Source: Perognathus longimembris pacificus (taxonomy: Eukaryota > Chordata > Mammalia > Rodentia > Heteromyidae). From it: 64,000 bases of DNA. The translations under genes and the position numbers were made by a program. Below are positions 11,795 to 22,365 of this stretch, piece by piece. Within the stretch, counting starts at the first letter, position 1. The number at the start of each line of letters is the position of its first letter. The DNA is taken from the NCBI RefSeq assembly GCF_023159225.1, contig NC_063172.1, positions 35,244,832-35,308,831 on the forward strand, read 5' to 3'. The notes under the pieces were generated by a model. It was not told where the DNA came from and did not search any database. It worked only from the letters and a program-made list of their open reading frames with translations.

Positions 11795-12510
11795 TAAATA
11801 ATTATTTATTTATTGTCAAAGTGGTGTACAGAGAGATTACAGTTTCATACATAAGGCAGTGGGTACATTTCCTGTACAATTTGTTATCTCCTCCCTTATT
11901 TCCCCCCTCCCCTCCTGCTTTCCCTCTGCCCCCTTGAGTTGTCCAGTTGGTTCACACCAAATTGTTTTTTAAGTATTGCTTTTGGAGTCATTTGTCTTTT
12001 TATCCTTTGTCTCTCCATTTTGATATTCCCTTTCCCTTCCCTAGTTCTAATACCAGTATACACAATATTCAGGGTACTCAGATGAGGTACAGTGATAGTG
12101 CAGGGACAACCACAAGAAAGGGATACAAGAGATTCATCAACAAAAAAAGCTACAGTTTCACATGGCATGTTGAAAGTAATTACAACAGTGATATAACACT
12201 TGTTTCCATAACATGGAGTTCATTTCACTCAGCATCATCTTATGTGTTCATAAGGGCATAGCTATTGGGCTGTTGTGATCCTCTGCTGTGACTAGACTAA
12301 TCCTGTGCTAATTATTCCCTATGAGGGAAACCATAGAGTTCATGTTTCTTTGGGTCTGGCTCACTTCACTTAGTATAATTTTTTCCAAGTCCTTCCATTT
12401 CCTTACAAATGGGGCAATGCTATTCTTTCTGATAGAGGCATAAAAGTCCATTGTGTATATGTATCACATTTTCATGATCCGTTTGTCTACTGAGGGACAT
12501 TATTTAGAGT
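11795..12510 (-). mobile_element. 5'-truncated L1, about 715 bp, uninverted
   Basis: The whole segment is antisense to about 52.33-53.04 kb of the L1 at 45.6-53.0 kb. In order: TTATTTATTGTCAAAGTGGTGTACAGAGAG, a pyrimidine-rich tract, TGAGTTGTCCAGTTGG, TCTCTCCATTTTGATATTCCC, CATAACATGGAGTTCATTTCACTCAGCATCATC, CTTTGGGTCTGGCTCACTTC, and AATGCTATTCTTTCTGATAGAGGCAT. It includes the last ~60 codons of ORF2 and the 3'UTR. It is non-coding. Confidence 0.9.
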
Positions 12511-12714
12511 CTACTGTATGCTTAGAACAACTTATTGAGAGTTAGGAACAAAGGGTAAACAGAGAAAATCATTGTATCAGAGCTTACAGTGTGGTGAGGA
12601 GAGCCAGAGCTTTTTCTTTTCTTCTGCAAAAAGCCTTAGTGATTTGGATGTGGAAAGAGTTATTTTTGTGATCAAATGCTGCCACTACAATTCAGCAGGT
12701 AAAAACCATTATCA

Positions 12715-13000
12715 AGAAGTAGGCACAGTATCTCAGATCATTGAGTGGCTTATACATAACAGAAATGTACTTCTCACAGTCCAGATTAAGGCATCAGAAA
12801 ATTCAATGCTTGGAGAAGGTCAACTTTCCGATTCTTAGTTGGCCAAAAAGATCTCATTGTCACTTCACATAGTGGAAGGCTATTTATTACCTCCCAAAAG
12901 CTCTCTCTGGGTGAGGCCATAGTGGGGATCAGGTTTCAACCCAGGCATTTAAGGGGCACATATGCACAACATTCAGCTTCCAGCACACAGTGAGGATCGT
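12715..13000 (+). repeat. ancient placental interspersed repeat, family uncertain
   Basis: GAGTGGCTTATACATAACAGAAATGTACTTCTCACAGTCCAG, then ..TTATTACCTCCCAAAAG..GGTTTCAAC, then CACAACATTCAGCTTCCAGCA, follows a common degenerate mammalian repeat beginning GGGTGGCTTAAACAACAGAAATTTATT. I could not assign the family with certainty. Confidence 0.4.
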
Positions 13001-13305
13001 TTGAAGTTAGTAACTGGGAATTCTCTAATATAAGAACTTTCAAGTCAAAAAATAGGGGCTTCTGAAATAATAACATTATCATTGGAAATATTCTACCCAA
13101 AGTAGCAGGAGCATCATTTTGTTATAGGTTTAATTCCTGCATTGAATTCCCAACTGACTAGTTAGTATTAACCCATTAAGCTGAGCCCTTCACAGGAAAA
13201 ATTAAACGGCCCTGCAAGTCAGTGGTGTAATCAACAGATAAGAACTTGGTTACTAATATCATCACAGATGCACTGGCTTGCCACATATATCTGTACCCAT
13301 ATAAG
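13001..13305. other. unique DNA, nothing recognised
   Basis: No repeat or exon signal was recognised between the ancient repeat and the SINE target site. Confidence 0.4.
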
Positions 13306-13317
13306 GAGCTAATTCTT

Positions 13318-13543
13318 TTTTGCCAGTCCTGGGGCTTGAACTCAGGGCTTGAACTCGGGGCTTAAACTCAGGGCCTGAGCATTGTCCCTGGCTTGTTTTT
13401 GCTCAAGGATAGCATTCCACTCTACCACTTGAGCCACAGAGCCACTTTTGGCTTTTTCTGCATCTGTGGTGCTAAGGAATCAAACCCAGAGCTTCATGTA
13501 TGCTAGGGCAGCACTCTATCACTAGGCCACATTCCAAGCCCCA
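13318..13543 (-). repeat. IDL-Geo SINE with internal 13-bp triplication
   Basis: A complete antisense IDL-Geo flanked by target-site duplications GAGCTAATTCTT at 13,306-13,317 and 13,544-13,555. The Geo 3' part contains three tandem 13-mers (13,332-13,344, 13,345-13,357 and 13,358-13,370: GGGCTTGAACTCA, GGGCTTGAACTCG, GGGCTTAAACTCA). Other copies in the window have one. Confidence 0.93.
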
Positions 13544-13555
13544 GAGCTAATTCTT

Positions 13556-15860
13556 TAGAAGTAAGATTTTTCTATATTCTTGGTTGACAAGAAAGAGTTA
13601 ATATGGATTTTCCCTACTACAATTGCCCATGTACTATACAGAGCTGGGGCTTGAGGATGGGGTAGATGTAAGAAAAAGAAAAAAATTGCTTTTTATGCTT
13701 CTCATCACAGAGGAGAAGCAGACAAGACCATTTAGGAACAGAGAAAGAGGTGAACGTAGGGACAAAGAACAGATGGAATGTGATGAGGGCACAGAAAAAC
13801 AGATCTGGGAGGAACACCAGTGGGATGAAGTAAATGCGAAAGCAGAATAGTGAGTAGATGGAGGAAAGAAGAAGAAAAGCTGAAGCCTGACAAAGAAATT
13901 AGATAATATCACAGGAAGATCATTTTAAAAACAAAAAAGAAAATACAAAGCACAGAAAGACTGAACACTATTAAGTAACACTGTGGTCTCCATGTAGGGT
14001 CTTGTTCCTTGAGTAGAGAACAGAACAAGAAAAGAATATTAGTTACTATATGAACTCTCCTGAAATGTTATGGGTTAAATACCAAAAATGTATGGATTAT
14101 TCAAAAGTAGCTTTGCCTTGTACAAGCTCAACTTCACTCTTTGTATAACCATGTTGCCTTCTGCATTTTCAGCAGAACAACTTGAATTTCTTTCAAGTCA
14201 AGCAAGACCTTTTCAGTATACCATCACATTACAAGTAAAGATTTCTTAACCTTCGAATTATCCTTCGAGATAGTTATAGGGATGCACACATGTTCGACCA
14301 GTTGAAAGAAAAATGAAAGGTATAATGTTTATTGTTCTGCTTACAATAAAGAGAGTGATTGGCATTATTTGAAAGAGCTGGATCACTTATTCATCAGGGG
14401 AAAAAAAGCAAAGTAACTGTGATGTTCTGCATTTTGTGGTTTCCACTAGCCCCTCTTTGGACCAAATTGACCCAAGACTATACTTTCTGGGTATTAGCTT
14501 AAACCTACAAGGTCACAGGAAGATAGAAAACCAGAAAGAACAGCTGTGTCCATCATCAGGAAGAGAAAAAATAAATCTGATGGCATATTATCTTGGCCTA
14601 AGTAATATTTTTTAAACTGCTGAGATTTCTCTGTTGTCTTTCTTGTCTTCATAATTCATAAATGGCATCTTGTTCAGCATCTTGTCTTGAACACTTTTGT
14701 TCTTTAATCCTCATATTTCATATGTGTCACATTCTCTGACACATGGACCTGTGATAAAAACTCATCAAAGTCCTCCTTAGGCTGTCTTTGTACTCACTGA
14801 GCTTTTGTCATCTGTTATTATGTAAATGATAGCTCTCCAAATCTCACTCTACCCCTCCCCTACAATTGCCATTTATTTCTGGCTCAATATCTATTACTTT
14901 TATTTATTTGTTTGCTTGTTTATTCATTTTGGGAAAGTTATCTTATAAACAAAATACATTAGCAAATCTTTAGGAACTTTGGGATACATTTTTCACTTAT
15001 GATCTTTTCACGAACATCACTGAAAACTTTCAGATGTTTAACAAAAATGGATGTATTCTGAATTGGGGGCTAAAATAATAAATAAAATAACTTTATCCTA
15101 AGGGCAAAAGTACTTGTTTTTCTAAGTTCCTGAAAAAGTGTCTTGGCTGTCAGTTTTGGACTAGATGTGAACCTGTGGGGGTTGAAATTCATTTACTCCT
15201 GGCAAAATGGGACTTCCTGTTTCGAAGAATAAAGGCTTGAAAAGACTTATTAAAGGAAGGCTCCAGAAAGACTTCTTAAACTTCAAACAGGTCTTACAAA
15301 ACAACATTCTGATGAGTTAAGTGCACATGAATTAGAAGCATATGTATTAAATTTCCCTTCAAATACACATGAGTTTAAAAATTAAGGGTTGTAGGGGGAA
15401 AAGACTTGGCAAAAATCTATTTTAGGTTTGGCTAAATCCAAACCATTTGAAAAGTAATTCTAAGGAATGGGACAAAAGGCAGATTAAAATTCTAAAACAC
15501 GTTAGAGAATCAAGTATATTTTAATTTTTTTAATAATTTAAGCTTACTTGAATAAGAAATGCTGGATATGTTTAAATTTTTCCTAAAATGAAGGAAAAAT
15601 TTCCTGGGAACAAAATCCATTTTTAAAAACTCCATATCCTTGGGGAAAATTGGAATTTCTTGGCCAATATAAATGAAAGCCAGACACTCTGGAGAAAATA
15701 ATAAGACTAAACTCAAGGGAGTTGTGACTTTTGTCCTATGTGACTGCTATTGTTACACCAGGAAAAGTTAAGAAATTCTTCTGAACCCTTGCTTCTTCAG
15801 CTTTCACACAAGTGATGTGGTTTTCTCCCCCTCCATACACAAATGCAGATATACACACAA

Positions 15861-15863
<3 letters not shown>
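13556..15863. other. unique DNA, no recognised gene
   Basis: This is mostly single-copy AT-rich sequence. 13,660-13,900 is purine-rich on the plus strand. That explains the overlapping Lys/Glu-rich (plus) and Ser/Phe-rich (minus) open frames there, which I do not regard as genes. Confidence 0.45.

Positions 15864-15900
<37 letters not shown>
15864..15900. repeat. (AC)18 microsatellite
   Basis: A pure AC run. Confidence 0.95.
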
Positions 15901-15902
<2 letters not shown>

Positions 15903-16329
15903 TGAGATTTCACTAGATATCACTTGTCAGTACTGTACACAAGGAGATAAAATTTTTCTTGAATGTACTACAGCATGCATACTTCAGCCAGGCACCATGC
16001 CATAGTTACTCATTGAAATGGCATGATAACAAAACATGACCAGTCCCAAAGTGATTGTTTTGATGAAGATCTAAAAAATCTAGACCAAGATTTTAGTAAC
16101 TCATATTGATTATATGAAAGTCAGAGACTGAGATTTATAATTTCTACCTGCAATTTGTTCTTGATATGTTGCTCTTCAATGGAGACCAAATGTTGGCCCC
16201 TAAGTGAACTACAAGAATAGCTGCTCATCCAACTATGTGGCTATTATAACAAATGTATAAAACTAATGTTATTTTAAAGAAGGTAGTTTGGGCTTGTAAA
16301 TGGCATATTAAAAATTCTACAATTTTATT

Positions 16330-16570
16330 GCTTTTGTCTTAGTTGTGGGACTTGAACTAAGGGCCTGGGCTCTGTCCCTGAGCCTCTTTCTGCTCAAGAA
16401 TAATGCTCAATCACTTGAGCCACAGTGCTACTTCTGGTTTCTGAGTGTTTAATTGAAAATAAGAGTTTCATGGTGACTTTTCTGCCCTTGGCTGGCTTGG
16501 AACCTCACTCCTCAGATCTCAGCTTCCGGAGTAGCTAGGATTGCAGGTATGAGCCACTGGTGCCCAGCTT
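16330..16570 (-). repeat. 7SL-Geo composite SINE
   Basis: Antisense Geo (GGGACTTGAACTAAGGGCCTGGGCTCTGTCCCTGAGCC..CACTTGAGCCACAGTGC) is joined through a linker (TTTAATTGAAAATAAGAGTTTCATGG) to an antisense 7SL-like arm (CAGATCTCAGCTTCCGGAGTAGCTAGGATTGCAGG). It is more diverged than the IDL-Geo copies. Confidence 0.88.
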
Positions 16571-16796
16571 CTGCTGCATTTTTTAAAATAGGACTAGACA
16601 AATGTGATTTTCATACTGCTTGCTTATTTATTTAGTTTTTTGTCTCGTAGAGCAATAAGTAATGAAGTAGACAAAGACAAACCAAAAATAAGACATGGAA
16701 GTTAAGTAAAATGAGAAACGTAGCTCAGCAAATATTTATGAAACAACTTTGTTATATTGAACATTGTGCCAAGCATCTACTTAGCAAGTAAAAGGA

Positions 16797-16900
16797 AGCC
16801 AAGTGCTTATGGCTCACACACAGAATCCTAGCTACTCAAGAGGCTGAGATCTGAGGATCATGGTTCAAAGCCAGCCTGGCAGGAAAGTTTATGAGTCTTT
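16797..16900 (+). repeat. 7SL-Geo SINE, left part (split by L1)
   Basis: AAGTGCTTATGGCTCACACACAGAATCCTAGCTACTCAAGAGGCTGAGATCTGAGGATCATGGTTCAAAGCCAGCC is the sense 7SL-like arm. It breaks off inside the motif that normally reads CATGAGACTCTTATC. The SINE resumes at 17,238. Confidence 0.88.
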
Positions 16901-17237
16901 TTAAATTATTTATTTATTTATTTATTTATTGTCAAAGTGATGTAGAGAGGGGTTACAGTTTCATATGTAAAGCAGTGCCTACATTTCTTATCCAACTTGT
17001 TACCTCCTCCTTCATTCTCCTCCCCTCCCCTGCCTTCCACTCTCCCCATTTCCCTCCCGCACCATGAGTTGTACAGGTGGTTTACAACATATAGTTTTGT
17101 AAGTATTGCTGTTACATTGGTTTGTCTTTTTATCCTTTGTCTCTCAATTTTTATATTCCCCTTTCCTTCCCTAGTTCCAATACACATATATACAATATCC
17201 AAGGCAACCAAAATCAGTTACAGTGACATAAGGGGTA
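16901..17237 (-). mobile_element. L1 3' end inserted in a SINE
   Basis: Antisense L1 3'UTR: (ATTT)n tail, TTGTCAAAGTGATGTAGAGAGG, pyrimidine tract, CATGAGTTGTACAGGTGG, AATCAGTTACAGTGACATAAGG. It sits exactly between the two halves of a 7SL-Geo SINE, with GAGTCTT / GACTCTT as the likely diverged target duplication. Confidence 0.9.
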
Positions 17238-17397
17238 AAACCGACTCTTATCTCTAATAAACTGCTTAGAGAAAGCTGAAAGTGATGCTGTAGCTCAAGT
17301 GGTAGAATGACAGCCTAGAGCACCAAGAGTCTCAGGGATAGTTCCCAGGCCCTGAGTTCAAGCCCTAGGACCAGCAAAAACAACACAAAATAAAATG
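17238..17397 (+). repeat. 7SL-Geo SINE, right part (split by L1)
   Basis: The SINE resumes with GACTCTTATCTCTAATAAACTGC, then sense Geo (AAGTGATGCTGTAGCTCAAGTGGTAGAATGACAGCCT..GGCCCTGAGTTCAAGCCCTAGGACC) and an A-rich tail. Confidence 0.88.
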
Positions 17398-17519
17398 TAA
17401 TAAGTTTTCTTTTAAGTTTAAACTATCTAGACTGTACAGTGAAGGTGCACTGACATTCAGCTTGAACCTTTGTATAACCTGATAACTCAAGTGTTGACTC
17501 AACTCTACTTCTAGTGACT

Positions 17520-17640
17520 AACATATGCTCTGCATTCAGATTGCTATCTGTTATTACTATTGCCCATGTGACCTTGAGAAATTTATAGTTTCTCAGCATC
17601 CATGTCTATGACATGAGGATTCCAATATTTTCCCTGAAGT
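17520..17640 (+). repeat. possible MIR fragment
   Basis: CATGTGACCTTGAGAAATTTATAGTTTCTCAGCATCCATGTCTATGACATGAGGATTCCAATA resembles the MIR core (TGTGACCTTGGGCAAGTTACTTAACCTCTCTGAGCCTCAGTTTCCTCATCTG). Confidence 0.4.
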
Positions 17641-19709
17641 TTGGATGTAATTTAGTAAAACAACTGGAAATTACTACACAGAGCAGTGATTTCTTTCATT
17701 AGTACTGTACTTATAGTACTTTAGAAGAACAGAAGAGACAAACTGGTGCCATCTAGAATGGAGGAAGGTAAAGAGGTCAAGATGTTCAAACTAAGCTTTG
17801 GATCGATCTGTTTTCCTTATGCCATAAATCATTCTAAAATATTCTAGCATAAAACAATACATAGTATAGAACATACCTATGTGAATTTACTGTGTAGTGC
17901 AGACTGTCAGAGGGGAATAAATGTTCTAGAATTAGTTTAAGCTTATGTCTGAGGTCTAAGCTGAGCTTTCCATACAGTTGAGAGAGCTGAAATAGTGGAG
18001 TGTCTCAGGGATACTTCACATCCAACTAGAAAGCCCAAGCTTAATTAAAGGAGGAATGTGGTTCCAAAATCAAGAGAAGGCATGTTCCAATGCAGAGTCG
18101 CCAACCAAGTCTCTATTTGAGTTATAGTTAGGGCTGAGCTATTGCCTAAGGCAATTCCTATAGCCACAGCTAGATTCAAGGAATGAAGAGTGAAAAAGAT
18201 ACACTTCCAGTTAAGAGCCTGGTTGAGTGAGAGGAAGCTCACCAGTACTCCTTTAACTGCTTGTAAGGGCACACGGTTAGTGACAAGAGACATTGTCTTC
18301 AGTGGACCTCGGATCCCAAGGGTTCTACACAATTCTGAGACACTACTGTGCCTCTCCACACAGTTTGGGATTCCTCATTATAAAATTTTAGAGTTTATCC
18401 CCATCAAGCCTAACAGCCAATATGGAGCAATAACTAGGCATCCTATGTGTGCAGGATGTTCTGAGACCAGCATTGAGGGCATGAGCAATGGAGCTCGTGC
18501 TGATAGAAACAATCACACAAGCCAGTACTCAGCCTCATAATACTAATACTAACCACATTAATATATCCCCTAAAGAGATTGTTAAAAAAAGGACGTTCTT
18601 GGGTAAAATTAGCACTTATCACAAATTACTTAAATTTAACTAGCTCTGATTATTCTGCTCACACTTAGAGCAAGTCTTTCATACATAAAGAGTAGGGATT
18701 CTCTGGAGGAGGGAGAAAGGAGAAAGGGATCTGACAGAGAGGGACTAGGAAGGAGTGTAATCAAATACAGTGACAAAGACAATGAAAAAATGGCTTCAAG
18801 ATGGAGACAAAGGTGGATGGAAGGAGATGATGAGAATAAAAAGAAAAATTTAAGGAAGTTGAGCAAAGAGCTGGATGATGTGAGCTGATTTCTGGAAGAG
18901 AAGCTAGACAGGCAGTCTGTCCATGATTGTTGATACTTATAGATGGAATAAAACTTGAGGCTATAAAATTGATACTGTGAACAGGGACGGCTGTAAATAT
19001 ATGTCCTGCTATAGAACAGCCTTTCCATATTAATTCAGAAACAAGAGTTTACTTAGCTCTTGGGTAAGTTAGGAATTCAGCTGCTGGACTGCTACTGGAA
19101 ATCATAGATTGGAGGCCTTCTACTTATTCACGTGGATAAGCCCCAGGGCCTAATAAATGCTCTCAATCACTAAGAAACCATTCGTGTGCTGTTGTGAGTT
19201 GGACTGGAATAGATCAATAGCCCTCTAACATGTTCATTATGTTTAATATTTTATGCATATATAAGATGATTGATCATCTAAACTGTTCGGATGTGATTAC
19301 TCATCTTAAGTTCTGGTCATGGCCTACTTGTTTGCAAAAGGGCTTTGTTATTAAGAAACAATAATGAAGTACTCTGAGTTTATTTTCAGTCATAAAGATA
19401 AGATCCATTTGATTCTCAGGAGTTTTGAAGATGCTGAAGTTAGTAAATATTTCTCCCCGTCTATACCTAAGATATCCTAATACAGTGATTTCAGTAATGT
19501 TTTATTCTAGTTCTAAATGCTCACTTGTGGTTTTATGAAAGACATAAGCTAAATGGAGGAATGAACTTAGATTAAAACTGTTTGGTTTAACGTATTTTTA
19601 TTCCACAAGGAATTAGATAATATATTTTACTGGAATAAACGTACGGTATTCTTGTTTACGGTATTCTTGTTTAATTTAGAAATTTCTCCCATAATACCCC
19701 TTCATCTCT

Positions 19710-19710
<1 letters not shown>
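17641..19710. other. unique DNA, no recognised gene
   Basis: A 116-codon frame at 18,190-18,540 (plus) and a 104-codon frame at 18,045-18,359 (minus) overlap in opposite strands and have no recognisable features. A perfect 15-bp tandem duplication lies at 19,643-19,672. Confidence 0.4.
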
Positions 19711-19751
<41 letters not shown>

Positions 19752-19756
19752 TGTGT
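19711..19756. repeat. (GT)n microsatellite
   Basis: An almost pure GT run with one interrupting TACGTG unit at its right end. Confidence 0.95.
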
Positions 19757-20604
19757 GGAAGTTGTATATTGTCAGTGCTGGCATTTAAAATGCTAGGCAG
19801 GCACTCTATCACTTGAGATATACCTCTAAACTGTAACCACTGTATTATATCCTTAGAACATCAGCATTTTGGATTGTATGTCTGAGTAGTATGATTCTAG
19901 AAGGAACTTAAATGCTATGTCCAAAATTGAGGTTATCTATTTTCCTATTTTCTTAATCCTGTGGCTTCTATTTTGCCTAGTTGCCATGTTGCTGACAATG
20001 AAAAGTTCTTTGGCATCCAATAGCTTCGAAGACCTGTGTTTTCTATCTCTAAATTGAATTGAACACATTTGTTCCCATTCTATTGTCTCTAGTTCCACAT
20101 ATTGCTTTTATTTCCTCCCTTTGGAATCTAAACCATCATTTCAACTTAATATTCTATTAACTTTTCCCACTGTGTCCTATTTTAGGACAGAGATTCTGCA
20201 AGGAGTCTTGTTCTATCTAAGTAGACATATGGTGAACTTGACAGGTTAAGTGTACCTCATATGTTCCTCCACATGATTGTACTCATTTCAAACATGAGCC
20301 ACAGATTTTATGGTCTCCAATACACCATTGCTTTTGAGTAATTGGCTAAATAGTAAGTTCGTCCTAATATACTCTCAGGTGTGATGATTCCCTAAGACAA
20401 CTTTCAGTAATCTATTTTTACTATTAGAGTTGTATTAAGCCCACATATAAAATATGAACAGTAGTAGTTCATGTTTTCCCCTTTGAACAGTAGTAAGGGA
20501 ACTATTGAAAAAGATATAAGGATGTCTGTCAGAGTCCAAATAATTCAATGTGTAGCAATGCATAGAATATTGCCAACCTATGTCTGAGGCCTCAGTATAT
20601 ATGG
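19757..20604. other. unique DNA with a small SINE-like scrap
   Basis: 19,777-19,830 (AGTGCTGGCATT..GCAGGCACTCTATCACTTGAGATATACC) resembles an antisense tRNA-like SINE head but is too short to assign. The rest is unrecognised. Confidence 0.35.
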
Positions 20605-20933
20605 ATTTTTTTATTGTCAAAGTAATGTACAGAGGGGTTACAGTTACTATGTAAGGCAGTGAGTACATTTATTATCTAACTTTTTACCTCCTCCTTCATT
20701 TTTCTCATACACTCCCCCCTCCCAGTTCTTTCCCCACCCTCCCCTGAGGTGTACAGTTGGTTTACTACATATTGTCTTATAAGCATTGCTGTTGCATTGT
20801 TTTGGCTTTTACCCTTTGCCTCTCCATTTTGATGTTCCCCTTCCCCAGTTCCGATAAACGTATATAAAATACCCAGTGTACCAAAGGCAGTTACAGTGAA
20901 AACAGGGATAAAAGCATGGGGAATAAAGACAAA
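20605..20933 (-). mobile_element. 5'-truncated L1 3' end
   Basis: Antisense L1 3'UTR: TTATTGTCAAAGTAATGTACAGAGGGG, pyrimidine tract, GAGGTGTACAGTTGGTTTAC, TCTCCATTTTGATGTTCCCC, AAGGCAGTTACAGTG. Confidence 0.9.
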
Positions 20934-21679
20934 ATAAAAAGACATAATTATATAGATTTTAATGGGGTTGCATTACATGAGTGCATTACATGATTGATTG
21001 AATTAGTCTCTTACTCCAGAGTCAAGGCCATTCTGAGTACTCTATTCACTCTGGCTATTGGGAATAGTAATATTCGAAACCCTGTGTGAACTCTAAATAC
21101 TGTTGCTTTTAATTCTTTGGGGGTTTTCTCCTTCCCTATGCATTTTAGTAACTTACATATCCCAATCTCTATTTACAGATCTCCAGAATAATTTCTCTGT
21201 ATAGATCTTCTCTCTTTAATTTGATTTTTGGGCACTAGTACTTCACTTTTCATACTTCTCAGCTCTCCCTTAGCTCAAGGAGTAGGCTAGGATCTGTTAT
21301 GGTTTCCATTCTCTATGGCGTTTCTGAAAATTTATTCAATACTTGCATATGTGTCTCCTGCCATCAAATGGAACAATTCATCACCTATGTTCCTATCTGT
21401 CACAAGTATTTACTTTTTGAAAAATAATTTAAAAAATAATTTTTAGTCACCTTATAATCATTGTTTCACACTTTTGCCTCAAAGAATATTTTTCAGGTGG
21501 CAGTATAAGTATAGTTTCTATTATTCCAGCTTGATTCGAAGTGGAAGTTGACATGCTGATGTGCTTTGATTTGCCTTTTGTTGTTGTTGTTCATTTTTTG
21601 AAACAAGAATCTATTAAGGCATTATGTTAACATTACATTTGTTAAAAGCTACTTGAGTTAATCAAGTTATCAAAGGAAA
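20934..21679. other. unique DNA, nothing recognised
   Basis: AT-rich, without recognised repeats or exons. A short TTG run lies at 21,575-21,590. Confidence 0.35.
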
Positions 21680-21962
21680 TACTTTACTTTTGTGCATGAT
21701 CTTAGACTGTGGTTCATGAGTAGAGGTCCTATTGCTTTTTAGGCTTCTGATGGGTTTCTGCAAGGCCATGGTGGAGAACTTCTTACCTCATGGAAAAGAA
21801 TTGAAAGTGAGGGAAGGGAAAAGAACAAAGTATCTTTCAAAGACCTAAGGATCTCTAGCTAGTATCCATCTCTGAGAGTCTCACCACTTCTCAACAGCTG
21901 CAAGCCAGGGCCCACGCATATAGGCCTTCAGAGGCTACTCAAAATACAGACTATACCAGATA
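21680..21962 (-). repeat. possible old MaLR-type LTR
   Basis: GCAAGGCCATGGTGGAGAACTTCTTACCTCATGG, then CAAGCCAGGGCCCACGCATATAGGCC..GAGGCTACTCAAAATACAGACTATACCA, resembles the antisense ends of the LTRs at 26.3 and 28.3 kb (caac..gag..ggaaatttc..aaactata). The match is weak. Confidence 0.3.
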
Positions 21963-22274
21963 GGAATTTTAATAATTTTCTGGAAGGAAAACATATAATT
22001 GTAAAGTTTCTTAGGGTAGTAGGAAATGGTCTTTACTTAATGGGATTGATTATTTGGAGAAAACAAACTATTCACTTATGTTTTAATGTCATTTCAGCAC
22101 ATTATTTATATTACCAAATTATAAGTCTATTTCAGTTCTATTTGTTCAAGAATTCAACAAACTTTTTATGTACTAAAACCAAAATCCATTATGTATAAAT
22201 CCTGTGGTATATTTTCTTTCCTCTGTGTATTTTCCTTTTGATTTGGTTGCTTTATTAGTCAAAACATGACTTTA

Positions 22275-22365
22275 TTTTTTTCTGAATAATTACTTATTTA
22301 TTGTCAAAGTGATGTACAGGGGGTTACAGTTTCATATAAGGCAGTGGATACATTTCTTGTACATT
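22275..22365 (-). mobile_element. very short L1 3' end
   Basis: AATAATTACTTATTTATTGTCAAAGTGATGTACAGGGGGTTACAGTTTCATATAAGGCAGTGG..TTTCTTGTACA is the antisense of the last ~90 bp of the L1 3'UTR only. Confidence 0.88.

Noticed and set aside
13623..13912. Charged 75-codon plus frame and Ser/Phe-rich 92-codon minus frame
   Set aside because: Purine-rich strand composition produces both; no similarity recognised.
18045..18540. Overlapping 116- and 104-codon frames on opposite strands
   Set aside because: No recognisable domain, no splice or start context, and mutual overlap; consistent with chance.
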